Of a stretch of DNA of 64,000 bases, positions 35,508 to 44,556 are shown one piece after another. Numbering within the stretch: the first letter of the stretch is position 1; every line of letters begins with the position of its first letter. Below the pieces are notes generated by a model, which had not been told where the DNA came from, searched no databases, and was given only the letters and a program-made list of their open reading frames with translations. The DNA is from Novosphingobium sp. Fuku2-ISO-50. GTDB taxonomy: Bacteria > Pseudomonadota > Alphaproteobacteria > Sphingomonadales > Sphingomonadaceae. The DNA is taken from contig NZ_KQ954287.1 in assembly GCF_001519055.1 (NCBI RefSeq), forward strand, positions 248,001 through 312,000, in the 5' to 3' direction. The position numbers were made by a program, and so were the translations under genes.

Positions 35508-36746
35508 GTGAAAATGAACGCAATCATTGCAGGCGCCGGCATGACGGCGTTCGGCAAATTCCCCGGCCGCGGCCTCAAGGATCTGGCGGGCGAGGCGATC
35601 ACCGCCGCACTTGCCGACGCGGGGCTTGGCCTCGGCGATATTCAGGCCGCGTGGATGGGCAATGCCGCCGCCGGGACGATCACCGGGCAAGTCTGCGTGC
35701 CGGGCGAAATCGTGCTGCGCTCGCTCGGGCTTGGCGGCATTCCGGTCATCAATGTCGAAAACGCCTGCGCCACCGCCGCGACGGCGATGAACCAGGCCGC
35801 CGCGATGATCAGCGCGGGGCTTTACGACGTCGTGCTCGCCGTCGGCTACGAAAAGCTGGTCCATGCCGACAAATCGCGCAGCTTTGCCGTTTTTCTCGGC
35901 GCGGTCGATGTCGAGGACATGGTCGGCCTGCGCGCGCGGATCGACCGCAAGATGGCCGCGATCGGCATGGACGTCGACCCGGCCACGGCGGCCAGCCGGT
36001 CGCTGTTCATGGACATCTATGCCACCGAAGCGATCGAACATATGCAGCGCTACGGCACGACCCGCGAACAGTTCGCCGGGGTCACTGCCAAAAACAGCCG
36101 CCACGGCGCGCTCAACCCGCGCGCGCAGTTCCGCAATGTCGAAACGGTCGAAAGCGTGCTGGCCGCGCGCGACATCATCTGGCCGCTGACTTTGCCGATG
36201 TGTTCGCCGATCGGCGACGGCGCGGCGGCGATCGTGCTGGTCAGCGAGCGGAAAGCGCGCGAACTGGGGCTGACCAGGCCGGTCAGGATCACGGCAAGCG
36301 AGCTGACATCCGGCTGGGACTATCCCGAAGACCTCGACACGCCGGTCTTTCCCGCCGCGATCGGTGCCGCCTATGCCCAGGCCGGGATCGACCCTGCGGA
36401 TATCGATGTCGTCGAATTGCACGATGCCTCGGCATCCTCGGAAATCCTGCACAGCGAATACCTTGGCCTGTGCCCGGTCGGCGAAGGCGGGCGGCTGATC
36501 GAATCGGGCAAGACCGCGCTTGGCGGCGGCGGGCGGACGGTGGTCAATCCCTCGGGCGGATTGCTGCGCAAGGGGCATCCGATCGGGGCCACCGGCATCG
36601 CCCAACTGGTCGAAATCCATGAACAGTTGATGGGCCGTTCGGGCCCGCGTCAGGTCGAAGGCGCGCGCATCGGCGTTGCCGAAAACGGCGGCGGCTATGT
36701 GCGCGGCGATGTCGGCGCGCTGTGCATCACCGTTGTCGAGCGTTGA
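35508..36746 (+). CDS. Thiolase-family protein (SCP2/lipid-transfer type)
   Basis: A 412-residue thiolase-fold enzyme expected to cleave or retro-aldol a 3-ketoacyl or 3-hydroxyacyl-CoA. It has the nucleophile Cys87 in ENACATAATAM, VVELHDASASSEI and the C-terminal GHPIGATG. The motif order fits the SCP-2/FadA5-Ltp group more than classic FadA. GTG 35508 has GGAG nine bases upstream; ATG 35514 is an alternative. Between SDR B and a ligase in one operon, so a beta-oxidation-like round is plausible. Confidence 0.88.
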   Translation: MKMNAIIAGAGMTAFGKFPGRGLKDLAGEAITAALADAGLGLGDIQAAWMGNAAAGTITGQVCVPGEIVLRSLGLGGIPVINVENACATAATAMNQAAAMISAGLYDVVLAVGYEKLVHADKSRSFAVFLGAVDVEDMVGLRARIDRKMAAIGMDVDPATAASRSLFMDIYATEAIEHMQRYGTTREQFAGVTAKNSRHGALNPRAQFRNVETVESVLAARDIIWPLTLPMCSPIGDGAAAIVLVSERKARELGLTRPVRITASELTSGWDYPEDLDTPVFPAAIGAAYAQAGIDPADIDVVELHDASASSEILHSEYLGLCPVGEGGRLIESGKTALGGGGRTVVNPSGGLLRKGHPIGATGIAQLVEIHEQLMGRSGPRQVEGARIGVAENGGGYVRGDVGALCITVVER

Positions 36747-36773
36747 TCCGGGTGGAGACGGGACCATTCTGAC

Positions 36774-38381
36774 ATGACCATCACCAATCCGATTTCGATC
36801 GCCGACCTGATCGCGCAAAAGGCTCGCACCCATCCCGATCTCGACGTGCTGACATTTGAAAGCAATGGCGATTGCGGCGGCGGCGACGAAATCCGCACTT
36901 ATCGCCAACTGTGGGAAAACGGCCGGAAAATCGCCGCCGGCCTGCGCACAATCGGCGTCCGGCCGGGGATGCGCATCGCGCTCTTGCTGCAAAATCACCC
37001 CGAATTCGTTGAAATGATGGTCGCCGCCGCGCTCGTTGGCGCGGTGCTCGTGCCGATCGACCCGCGCACGCGGGGGCAAAAGCTCGCCTTCATGCTGCGC
37101 GACAGCGGATGCAGCGGCGCGGTCTGTGCCGCCTATTCGAGCGAGGGATTGGCCGAGGCGGCGCACGAATGTCCCGATCTCGGCTGGGTGGCGATGGTCG
37201 ATGCCGCCATGGCGCCAGCCGGTTTGAAAGGCTTTCCCCTCGCCGACTGGCTCGCCGCGCCGCTGCCCGATCCGCCGATCGAAAGCGCGGTGACCGATCC
37301 GGCGCAGGCGATGGAATTGATGTATACGTCGGGCACGACGGGCGATCCCAAGGGGATCGTCATCCCCCATGCGCGGTTCATGGCGGTCGCTGCGGGCAAT
37401 GCCGCCATCTTCGGCTTTCGCGCCGACGATCGCCCTTATACCGGGCTGTCGCTCACGCACGGCAATGCACAGTTCATCACGCTGGGCACGTCGCTGTGGA
37501 TGGGGTTGCGGGCAGTCATCAGCCGCCGCTTCACCAAATCGCGGCTCTGGCCGATCGTGCGCGCGCACGGGTGCACCGTGTTCAACCTGCTCGGCGGGAT
37601 GGTCACCGCGATCTACAGCGAGCCCGAACGCGGCGACGATGCCTACAATCCGGTGCGCCGGGTCATTTCCGCCGGAATGCCCGCCGCGCTGTGGGAACAG
37701 TTTGCCCGCCGCTTTGACGTCGAGATCTTCGAATTCTTCGGCGCGATGGAAGGCGGCATGACCACCCATCCGGTCGGCGAAGGACCGATCGGCAGCTGCG
37801 GACGCGTCGCCCCCGGACAAGTCGCCAAAGTCATCGACGAACAGGGCAACGACGTCCCGCCCGGCACCCCCGGCGAAATCGTGTTCCGCCTTGCCGACGG
37901 GCCCTGGCCGCCCGTGCAGTACCACAACCAGCCCGAGGCCTCGGCGCGCAAAGTGGTCGATGGCTGGCTGCACTCGGGCGATATCGTGACGATGGACGCC
38001 GATGGCTGGGTCTTTTTCCAGTATCGCAAGGGCGGCGGCATTCGCCGCAACGGCGATTTCATCAACCCCGCCTTTGTCGAGCGCGCGCTCGCCGAACACC
38101 CCGCGATCGATGACGTGTTTGTCTATGGCGTGCCCGCCGCAGGCGGCGCGCCGGGGGAAAAGGATGTCGTCGCCGCGATCGTGCCCAAAGGCGATCCCGA
38201 TCCGCAGGCGATCCTGCGCTGGGCGCGCAAACGGCTCGAAGCGAACATGGCCCCGACTTACGTCCAGATCGTCACCGAAATCCCGAAGACCGCGTCCGAA
38301 AAGCCGCAAGAACGCTTTTTGCTGCAGATGTTTGCGGACGACGCGTCCTCGGTTCACACGCTTCAAGGAGAACAGGCATGA
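36774..38381 (+). CDS. Acyl-CoA ligase (AMP-forming) 2, CaiC-like
   Basis: A 535-residue adenylate-forming ligase. P-loop YTSGTTGDPKG, EFFGAMEGG in place of the usual YG-TE, hinge HSGDIVTMDADGWVFFQYRK and the C-terminal lysine in IPKTASEKPQERF. The FQYRKGGGIRRNGDFI stretch is close to crotonobetaine/carnitine-CoA ligases. Substrate probably a polar or branched acid. It overlaps the next gene by ATGA, so the two are coupled. Confidence 0.88.
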   Translation: MTITNPISIADLIAQKARTHPDLDVLTFESNGDCGGGDEIRTYRQLWENGRKIAAGLRTIGVRPGMRIALLLQNHPEFVEMMVAAALVGAVLVPIDPRTRGQKLAFMLRDSGCSGAVCAAYSSEGLAEAAHECPDLGWVAMVDAAMAPAGLKGFPLADWLAAPLPDPPIESAVTDPAQAMELMYTSGTTGDPKGIVIPHARFMAVAAGNAAIFGFRADDRPYTGLSLTHGNAQFITLGTSLWMGLRAVISRRFTKSRLWPIVRAHGCTVFNLLGGMVTAIYSEPERGDDAYNPVRRVISAGMPAALWEQFARRFDVEIFEFFGAMEGGMTTHPVGEGPIGSCGRVAPGQVAKVIDEQGNDVPPGTPGEIVFRLADGPWPPVQYHNQPEASARKVVDGWLHSGDIVTMDADGWVFFQYRKGGGIRRNGDFINPAFVERALAEHPAIDDVFVYGVPAAGGAPGEKDVVAAIVPKGDPDPQAILRWARKRLEANMAPTYVQIVTEIPKTASEKPQERFLLQMFADDASSVHTLQGEQA

Positions 38382-39496
38382 GCACTATCGAAGTCGTGAT
38401 CTACGGCGCGAGCGGCTATACCGGCGAACACCTGATGTGGAAGCTGGCCGAACGCGGCATCCCGTTCATTGCCGCCGGGCGCAACAAGGCGCGGCTCGAA
38501 CGCCGCATTGCCGAACAGGTCGAATTGAAAGGCGCGCGCTATGAAGTCGTCGAAGTCGCGCATGACGAAGCCGCGCTGACCGAGCTGTTCCGCGGGCGCA
38601 AGGTGGTCCACAATCTCGTCGGCCCTTATGCCCAGTTCGGCGAACCGCTGGTCCGCGCCGCGCTCGCGGCGGGGTGCCACTATTTCGATGCGACCGGCGA
38701 ACAGGATTGGCAGATCACCGTGCGCGATCGCTATGGCGAGGCCTTTGCCGACAAGGGCCTGATCGTCTCGCCATCGTGCTCGTTCATGTGGACCGGCGGG
38801 ATGCTGGCGGCCGAATCCGTCTTGTCGACGCCGGGCATCGACAGCGTCGACATTGCCTATGCGGGCGAGGGCGTTCCTTCGGCGGCATCGACGCTCAGCT
38901 TCATGCGCATGTGCTGCCAGCCGCAATTGCGGCTCGTCCACGGCAAGATGGAAGCATGGCCCGCCGCAACACACATGCTGATGAATGTGCCCGGGATTCA
39001 CCAGACGATGATCGCCTTTCCGTGGAGCGGCGGCGGCGAATCGGTATGGTACGAAAACGACCCGCGCGTGCGCAACTGCCAGACGCTGGTCACCTTTCGC
39101 AATCAGGCGCTGATGCAGATGCTGATCCCCTGGATGCAGGAATTCGCCGAAAAATACGCGCATCTGGGGCAGGCCGAGCAGGAAGCGGCCACCAATCGCT
39201 GGGCGCTCCAGATCGCGCCGGAAGGCGACATGCCGCGCGAAGATCTCAAGGTTCACCGCACGATCGTCAGTTGCCATGGCCGGGGCACGCAAGTCGCCCG
39301 TTCGACCGTGACATTCGGCGCCACCGGCTATGTCTTTACCGGGACGCTGGGCGCGGCGCTGATCGACTGGCTGTTGCAGAGCCGCCAGAGCGTGGCCGGT
39401 TTCCAGCCCGCAACCCGGATCATGAGCATTCCCCGGCTGCGCGCCGAACTGTTCGAAGCAGGCGTGCTGGGCCAGGTGAGCGAGGTGATCGCATGA
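38378..39496 (+). CDS. Saccharopine-dehydrogenase-like NAD(P)-binding oxidoreductase
   Basis: A 372-residue protein with an N-terminal Rossmann domain (VVIYGASGYTGEHLMWKLAE) and a C-terminal domain of the saccharopine-reductase/trans-acting enoyl reductase group. HNLVGPYAQFGEPLVRAAL and CHYFDATGEQDW are diagnostic. In this setting it might reduce an enoyl or enoyl-CoA intermediate; not lysine metabolism. Coupled by ATGA to both neighbours. Confidence 0.85.
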   Translation: MSTIEVVIYGASGYTGEHLMWKLAERGIPFIAAGRNKARLERRIAEQVELKGARYEVVEVAHDEAALTELFRGRKVVHNLVGPYAQFGEPLVRAALAAGCHYFDATGEQDWQITVRDRYGEAFADKGLIVSPSCSFMWTGGMLAAESVLSTPGIDSVDIAYAGEGVPSAASTLSFMRMCCQPQLRLVHGKMEAWPAATHMLMNVPGIHQTMIAFPWSGGGESVWYENDPRVRNCQTLVTFRNQALMQMLIPWMQEFAEKYAHLGQAEQEAATNRWALQIAPEGDMPREDLKVHRTIVSCHGRGTQVARSTVTFGATGYVFTGTLGAALIDWLLQSRQSVAGFQPATRIMSIPRLRAELFEAGVLGQVSEVIA

Positions 39497-40281
39497 CGGC
39501 CGGGCGCGTCGCCGGCAAACGCGTGCTCGTTACCGGCGGCGCGTCCGGGCTCGGCGCCGCCATTGTCCGCCGACTGGCGGGCGAAGGCGCGCGCGTGTTT
39601 GTTGCCGACATCGACGGCGAACGGGGCACGGCGCTCGCTGTCGATACCGGGGGCCGGTTTCTCGAACTCGACGTGACCGACGAAGCCGCCTGGATCGCCA
39701 CGATCGCCGCGATCGAACAGGACGCGGGCGGGCTCGACGGGCTGGTCAACAACGCGGCGATCATCAACAGCCGCCACGGCCTCGACATCGAAACCATCGC
39801 CATCGACGACTTGCACCGCCTGTTCGCAGTCAATGTCGACGGCACTGTGCTGGGGTGCAAACATGCCATTCCCCTGCTCGCGCATTCGGGCGGGGGATCG
39901 ATCGTCAACATGTCGTCGATCGCCGCGCTGCTGCCGGCAGGGTTCCTGATCAGCTATAGCGCAAGCAAGGCGACCGTGATGCACATCACGCGCTCGGTCG
40001 CCCTGCATTGTGCGGAAAAAGGCCATGCCATCCGCTGCAACACCGTCCATCCGGGCAATATCCTCACCCCCATGCTGCGCGACATGATCGCGCGCACGGC
40101 GGTCGATGCCGGCATGACGTATGACGCAATGGCTGCGCTCAATCTGTCGCGCATTCCGCTGGGCAAATTCCAGGAGGAAAGCGACATCGCCCACGCTGTG
40201 CTCTACCTGATCTCGGACGAGGCGCGCTATATCACCGGCAGCAAGCTGGTGATCGACGGCGGCATGACGCTCAGCAACTAA
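39493..40281 (+). CDS. Short-chain dehydrogenase/reductase C
   Basis: A 262-residue SDR: TGGASGLG, NNAA in place of NNAG, catalytic NMSSIAALLPAGFLISYSAS-K, and a long substrate loop after PGNILTP. It is the last gene of the plus-strand operon starting at 33347. Its 3' end overlaps the convergent iclR-type gene by 11 bases. Substrate unknown. Confidence 0.9.
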   Translation: MTAGRVAGKRVLVTGGASGLGAAIVRRLAGEGARVFVADIDGERGTALAVDTGGRFLELDVTDEAAWIATIAAIEQDAGGLDGLVNNAAIINSRHGLDIETIAIDDLHRLFAVNVDGTVLGCKHAIPLLAHSGGGSIVNMSSIAALLPAGFLISYSASKATVMHITRSVALHCAEKGHAIRCNTVHPGNILTPMLRDMIARTAVDAGMTYDAMAALNLSRIPLGKFQEESDIAHAVLYLISDEARYITGSKLVIDGGMTLSN

Positions 40282-41047
40282 GACGCGCTTCGATCCGGCG
40301 GATGCGCGCGGCCAGCGGGTCGAGGAAGCGCTCTGCCGCCGTTTCGACCGACATCGCGGTCGAAAAGAACAACAGATTGATACTGCCCAGCACTTGCGTC
40401 GGGCCCTGCACAGGCAGGGCAATCGCGCTGATCCGGTGATCGGCGCCGCCGACCGCCCAGGCATAGCCGCGCGCGGCAAAGTCTTCGCGCAGCAGTGCCA
40501 CGCGTCGGTGCAGGTCTTCGCGATCGCCGCCGACCGTGCCACGATGCAACGCAATATCCAGCATTTCCTCGCGATGAGCCTCGCTTGCGCCCGCCAGCAC
40601 GGCGCGGCCCATGGCCGTTTCGAGCAAAGGGCGCCGACGCCCGACCATCGCGCGGTGCACCGAATAAGGGCTGAACCGATGGGTCGTCTCGCGGATCACC
40701 ATCCAGCCTTCATCAAACGTCGCAAAATCGGTCGGCCACATCACCTGCGGCGCAAGGTCGAAAATTTCCTCGCAGACGATGCGCGCGGTCAGATCGGTTT
40801 CGGTCAGCCCGTCACTCAGCGCGCGCACCGCCGGGGTCAGGACGAATTGCCCGTCGGATTCGCTGCGCGCGACATAGCCGAGCTCGGCCAGCGTGTGCAG
40901 CATGCGATAGGCGGTCGTGCGGTCCACCCCGGCCAGCCGCGCCAGACTGGCGGGGTCCGAACGCCCGGCCTGATTCAGCGCGGCGAGCAGCGCAAGACCG
41001 CGTTCGAGCGCTCTGACCGATGGGTATGTGCGATCCGTGTCCGTCAT
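40271..41047 (-). CDS. IclR-family regulator, MhpR-like
   Basis: A 258-residue regulator with N-terminal winged helix (SLARLAGVDRTTAYRMLHTL) and an IclR effector domain. The segment FSPYSVHRAMVGRRRPLLET followed by AMGRAVLAGA resembles MhpR-type activators of phenylpropionate catabolism. It is divergent from MaoC-mhpB, as MhpR is from mhpA in E. coli. A 22-bp palindrome lies between them. Longer start (to 41389) is not credible because it crosses the operator. Confidence 0.88.
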   Translation of the reverse strand: MTDTDRTYPSVRALERGLALLAALNQAGRSDPASLARLAGVDRTTAYRMLHTLAELGYVARSESDGQFVLTPAVRALSDGLTETDLTARIVCEEIFDLAPQVMWPTDFATFDEGWMVIRETTHRFSPYSVHRAMVGRRRPLLETAMGRAVLAGASEAHREEMLDIALHRGTVGGDREDLHRRVALLREDFAARGYAWAVGGADHRISAIALPVQGPTQVLGSINLLFFSTAMSVETAAERFLDPLAARIRRIEARLSC

Positions 41048-41059
41048 GGTGTTCACCTG

Positions 41060-41081
41060 TTGCACAAACCGTATTGTGCAA
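41060..41081. promoter_or_regulatory. Palindrome in the iclR/mhp divergent promoter
   Basis: TTGCACA (41060-41066) and TGTGCAA (41075-41081) are perfect inverted half-sites 8 bp apart, 13 bp upstream of the iclR start and 57 bp upstream of MaoC. Size and position fit an IclR-family operator. Confidence 0.7.
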
Positions 41082-41137
41082 TTGCCGCTGCGTAAAGTCC
41101 GCGTCAGGATTGCGGCAACGAGAGAGGGAGAGGCGCT

Positions 41138-41620
41138 TTGCTGTCGCAACAGACCCATGAGGTCGAACCGGTCTATTTTGACGACATCGAACCGGGTGCC
41201 GAAATTGTTTCGCACGAAGTCGTGATCGAGCGCGAGGCGATCATCGCCTTTGCTGCGGCATGGGATCCGCTGCCCGTTCATCTCGACGACGATGCTGCAC
41301 GCGCAGCCGGGTTTGACGGCATTACCGCCTCGGGCACGCACCTGCTCGCGATCAAGCACCGGCTGCTGTACGATTTCGGGTTTGAACACACCGTCGTCGC
41401 CAGCTTCGGCTTTGACGAGATCCGCTTTCGCGCGCCCGCCCGTCCGGGCGACAAAGTGCGGGTCAAACTGCGCTGGGAAAGCAAGCGGCTATCGGATTCG
41501 CGCCCCGGCGTCGGCATTGTTCGCCATTATTGCGAATTGCTGCGCGAAGATGGTCGCGCGCTGCTCTCGCTTTACGACACGATCCTGATCAGGCGCCGAC
41601 CCGACCCGGCCGCAGACTGA
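41138..41620 (+). CDS. MaoC-like dehydratase (hot-dog fold)
   Basis: A 160-residue hot-dog protein of the MaoC group. AAWDPLPVHLDDDAARAAGF and ITASGTHLLAI correspond to the hydratase motif with His and Asp in the expected order. Likely hydrates an enoyl-CoA of the pathway. TTG 41138 is the start, behind GGGAGAGG. It is the first gene after the IclR operator. Confidence 0.8.
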   Translation: MLSQQTHEVEPVYFDDIEPGAEIVSHEVVIEREAIIAFAAAWDPLPVHLDDDAARAAGFDGITASGTHLLAIKHRLLYDFGFEHTVVASFGFDEIRFRAPARPGDKVRVKLRWESKRLSDSRPGVGIVRHYCELLREDGRALLSLYDTILIRRRPDPAAD

Positions 41621-41740
41621 ATTTCGTCGCCATCCCCCCGGCCCGGACCGGGAACCGCAGTCCCCTGACGCGCAGCGTGCCGCGCCGTGCGGACGGCTGC
41701 GCGCTTTCGCCGGGGCCGTTCTGTCAAGGAAGTGCAAGCC

Positions 41741-42685
41741 ATGGCCGTTCATCTCAAATGCCTGTCCCATACGCCTTTGCGTGGCCTCAACGATCCCGGC
41801 GCCGACGTAACGGCCGAAGTCGACCGCGCTTTGGCGCGCGCCAGAGCCGAGGTCGAAGCGTTCGATCCAGAGCTGATCGTGATCTTTGCGCCCGATCATT
41901 ACAACGGGCTGTTCTACGACCTGATGCCGCCGTTCGTGCTGGCCACAGAGGCGATCTCGGTCGGCGATTACATGACCACGCCCGGGCCGCTCAACACCGC
42001 GCGCGACATCGCCGCGCAACTGGCCGTGCATGTGCTTGATCATGACGTCGATCTGGCCATTTCGCACCGCCTGCAAGTCGATCACGGCTGCGCGCAGACG
42101 CTTGAGGAAACCACCGGCAGCCTGACCCGCTATCCGGTGATCCCGATCATCATCAACAGCGTGGCGCCGCCCTTTTCCCCCTATCGCCGAATTCGCCGCC
42201 TTGGCGAAGTCGTTGGCCAGTTCCTCGCCGGACTGGACAAGCGCATCCTGATCCTGGGCAGCGGCGGTCTGTCGCACGAACCGCCCGTGCCGCTGATCGC
42301 CGCAGCGCCCGACGACATCCGCAATTTCCTGATCGCCGGGCGCAATCCCACCCCCGAAGCGCGCGCCGCACGTCAGGCGCGCACATTGGCGGCGGGCACG
42401 ATCTACGGTACGCCCGAAAGCACGCTGACCCCGCTGAACCCGGAATGGGACCAGCGCATCATCGACTTGCTGCTCGACGGCGATCTCGCCGCGTTTGACC
42501 GGTTCGACATTGCCAAAGCCTCGCAGGAGGCCGGTCGGTCGTCGCATGAAATCCGCACCTGGGTCGCCGCCTTTGCCGCACTGTCGGCCTTTGGCAGCTA
42601 CACCGGGCGGCTCGATTATTATCGCCCGATCAACGCCTGGATCGCCGGTTACGGCATTGTCAGCGCCGAGCCCGACGCGGCCTGA
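41741..42685 (+). CDS. mhpB: Class III extradiol dioxygenase, MhpB-like
   Basis: A 314-residue Fe(II) enzyme that opens a catechol ring next to the two hydroxyls. Motifs match E. coli MhpB: CLSHTPLRG, FAPDHYNGLFYDLMPPF, the acid-base pair Asp114-His115 in LQVDHGCAQ, and His179 in GSGGLSHEPPVP; numbering is the same as E. coli. MhpB cleaves 2,3-dihydroxyphenylpropionate; a related catechol is expected here. ATG 41741 is chosen from family start and AAGGA upstream. It lies upstream of the hydroxylase, reductase and mhpC. Confidence 0.93.
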   Translation: MAVHLKCLSHTPLRGLNDPGADVTAEVDRALARARAEVEAFDPELIVIFAPDHYNGLFYDLMPPFVLATEAISVGDYMTTPGPLNTARDIAAQLAVHVLDHDVDLAISHRLQVDHGCAQTLEETTGSLTRYPVIPIIINSVAPPFSPYRRIRRLGEVVGQFLAGLDKRILILGSGGLSHEPPVPLIAAAPDDIRNFLIAGRNPTPEARAARQARTLAAGTIYGTPESTLTPLNPEWDQRIIDLLLDGDLAAFDRFDIAKASQEAGRSSHEIRTWVAAFAALSAFGSYTGRLDYYRPINAWIAGYGIVSAEPDAA

Positions 42686-42733
42686 TCCGCTATTTCCCCG
42701 AATTTCCGCCATCATATCCAAAGGAGTAAAGAC

Positions 42734-43942
42734 ATGACCCAGGTTGCCCCGGTTCTGTCACGCGACATTCCCACCGAAGACGAAATCGTCGCGCGCGCAA
42801 ACGCACTGATCCCGCTGCTGCGCGAACGCGCCGAAGCTTGCGAAAAGGCGCGCTCCGTGCCCGTCGAAACGATCGCGCTGTTCAAGGAAGCCGGTTTTTT
42901 CCGCATCCTTCAGCCCAAGCGCTGGGGCGGCTATGAAATGAGCCCCAACACGTTCAATCGCGTGCTGATGGAACTGGCGCGCGGCTGCCCGTCGAGCGCC
43001 TGGGTGGTGACCGTGCTGGGGCTTCACCCGTTCGAATTCGGCCTGCTCGATCCGCGTGCCGGTGACGAAGTCTGGGGCGAGGACAATTCGGCGCTGATCT
43101 CGTCGTCTTATGCGCCGTTCGGCACGGTCGAGCGCACCAGTGGCGGCTATATCCTCAATGGCGAATGGAAAACGTCGAGCGGTTGCGATCATGCCAACGG
43201 CGGCGCCTTTGTCGGCGGCCGCGTGGCCAATGCGGCGGGCGAAGTGGAATTCCGCTCGTTCTGGATTCAGGCCAAGGATTTCCGCATCATCGACGACTGG
43301 TTCGTGGTCGGCATGGCGGGCACCGGCAGCAAGTCGATCTTCCTCGAAAACGTGTTCGTGCCCGAACACCGCGCCCATGTGATTGCCGCCTATGGTGAAG
43401 AAACCCATGGCAACGTCGCCAATCTCTTCAAGATGCCGTTCTTCTCGGTCTTCTATGCGGCGATTTCCTCGGTGGTGATCGGCATGGCGCGCGGCATGGT
43501 CGATCTTTACATCGAACACATGGTGCCGCGCCAGAATATCAATCAGGCGATCGGCGCGGCGGTGAAAGACCCTTTCATCAAGGGCCGACTGGGCGAAGCC
43601 GAAGCCAGGATCCTGGGCGCGATGACCCGCGTGCTCTACAACACCGACGAAGCATGGTCCTATGCCTCACGCGGGGAACTCGTTCCGCTTGACGTGCGCA
43701 TCCGCCAATTTGCCACCAACCAGTTCACCGGCGGCGAATGCTTCGATGCGGCGCACATGATCTTCAAGAAAACCTCGACGCGCGGAATCTGGCTGTCGAG
43801 CCCGATGCAGCGCCAGATGCGCGACATTCTGGTCGGCGCCAATCACATTACCCAGAATCAGGACAATATCGGCGAATTGCTGGGCGGCCACCTGCTCGGC
43901 GTGCCGCTGGCGCCGGGCAATCCGTTTGGCGTAAAAGTCTGA
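42734..43942 (+). CDS. Two-component flavin monooxygenase, oxygenase subunit (HsaA-like)
   Basis: A 402-residue group D flavin hydroxylase with the ACAD fold, using reduced flavin from a separate reductase. Clear features are GYEMSPNTFNRVLMELARGC near residue 60-85, LNGEWKTSSGCDHA, FVVGMAGTGSKS and the C-terminal RQMRDILVGANHITQNQDN. HsaA (steroid) and similar enzymes hydroxylate a phenol at the ortho position to make the catechol for extradiol cleavage. The reductase gene follows 17 bases later. Substrate should be a phenol; whether steroid-derived cannot be told. Confidence 0.9.
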   Translation: MTQVAPVLSRDIPTEDEIVARANALIPLLRERAEACEKARSVPVETIALFKEAGFFRILQPKRWGGYEMSPNTFNRVLMELARGCPSSAWVVTVLGLHPFEFGLLDPRAGDEVWGEDNSALISSSYAPFGTVERTSGGYILNGEWKTSSGCDHANGGAFVGGRVANAAGEVEFRSFWIQAKDFRIIDDWFVVGMAGTGSKSIFLENVFVPEHRAHVIAAYGEETHGNVANLFKMPFFSVFYAAISSVVIGMARGMVDLYIEHMVPRQNINQAIGAAVKDPFIKGRLGEAEARILGAMTRVLYNTDEAWSYASRGELVPLDVRIRQFATNQFTGGECFDAAHMIFKKTSTRGIWLSSPMQRQMRDILVGANHITQNQDNIGELLGGHLLGVPLAPGNPFGVKV

Positions 43943-43959
43943 GTGAGGGCAGCAAGACC

Positions 43960-44532
43960 ATGCCCAAAACCATCAACCAGTTGCGCGATTGGCAAAGCCC
44001 GGCCCATCTCGCCACGTTGGAAGCGGTCGATCCGCAGACCCATCGCGGCGCGATGCGCCATTTCGCCTCGCCCGTGACCGTGGTGACCAGCCGCAAGGAC
44101 AATGACCCGGTTGGCCTGACCGCGACCGCCGTCTGTTCGGTCACGGCCGATCCGCCCCGGATCGTCGTTTTCATCAACAAGCAGACGCTCGCCGACAGCG
44201 CGATCATGGCCAGCGGCGCAGTATGCGTCAACGTGCTGGCCGGCGATCAGGAAGAGGTCGCCCGCGCCTTTGCCGGGATGATTCCGGGCGTGATCGGCCC
44301 GGCCCGTTTTGATCATGGCCGCTGGGGCGAACTGGTCACCGGCGCGCCGGTGCTCGACGGCGCGCTGGTCGCGATCGACTGCCGCGTGATCAAGGTGTTC
44401 GAGGAAAGCACGCACCACGCATTTCTGTGCGAGATTCTCGCCACGCGAGAACGCGGCCCGGGCGATGGCCCTGACGATTCCGCAGCGCTGCTTTATTGCA
44501 ATGGCGCGTTTCACCATTTGCCGCATGCCTGA
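43960..44532 (+). CDS. Flavin reductase of the two-component hydroxylase (HsaB-like)
   Basis: A 190-residue FMN/FAD reductase of the HpaC/flavin-reductase-like family: HFASPVTVVTSRKDNDPVGL, TATAVCSVTADPPRIVVFIN and CVNVLAGDQEEVARAFAG. It should supply FMNH2 or FADH2 to the oxygenase. N-terminal ~30 residues are an extra extension. 17 bases from the preceding stop and 24 from mhpC. Confidence 0.9.
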   Translation: MPKTINQLRDWQSPAHLATLEAVDPQTHRGAMRHFASPVTVVTSRKDNDPVGLTATAVCSVTADPPRIVVFINKQTLADSAIMASGAVCVNVLAGDQEEVARAFAGMIPGVIGPARFDHGRWGELVTGAPVLDGALVAIDCRVIKVFEESTHHAFLCEILATRERGPGDGPDDSAALLYCNGAFHHLPHA

Positions 44533-44556
44533 TCCCATCCAAGCAGAAAGCCGACC

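Noticed and set aside
35280-38366. A 1028-codon open frame on the minus strand opposite the thiolase and ligase 2 genes
   Set aside because: Same reason: it is antisense to clear enzymes and has unnatural composition.
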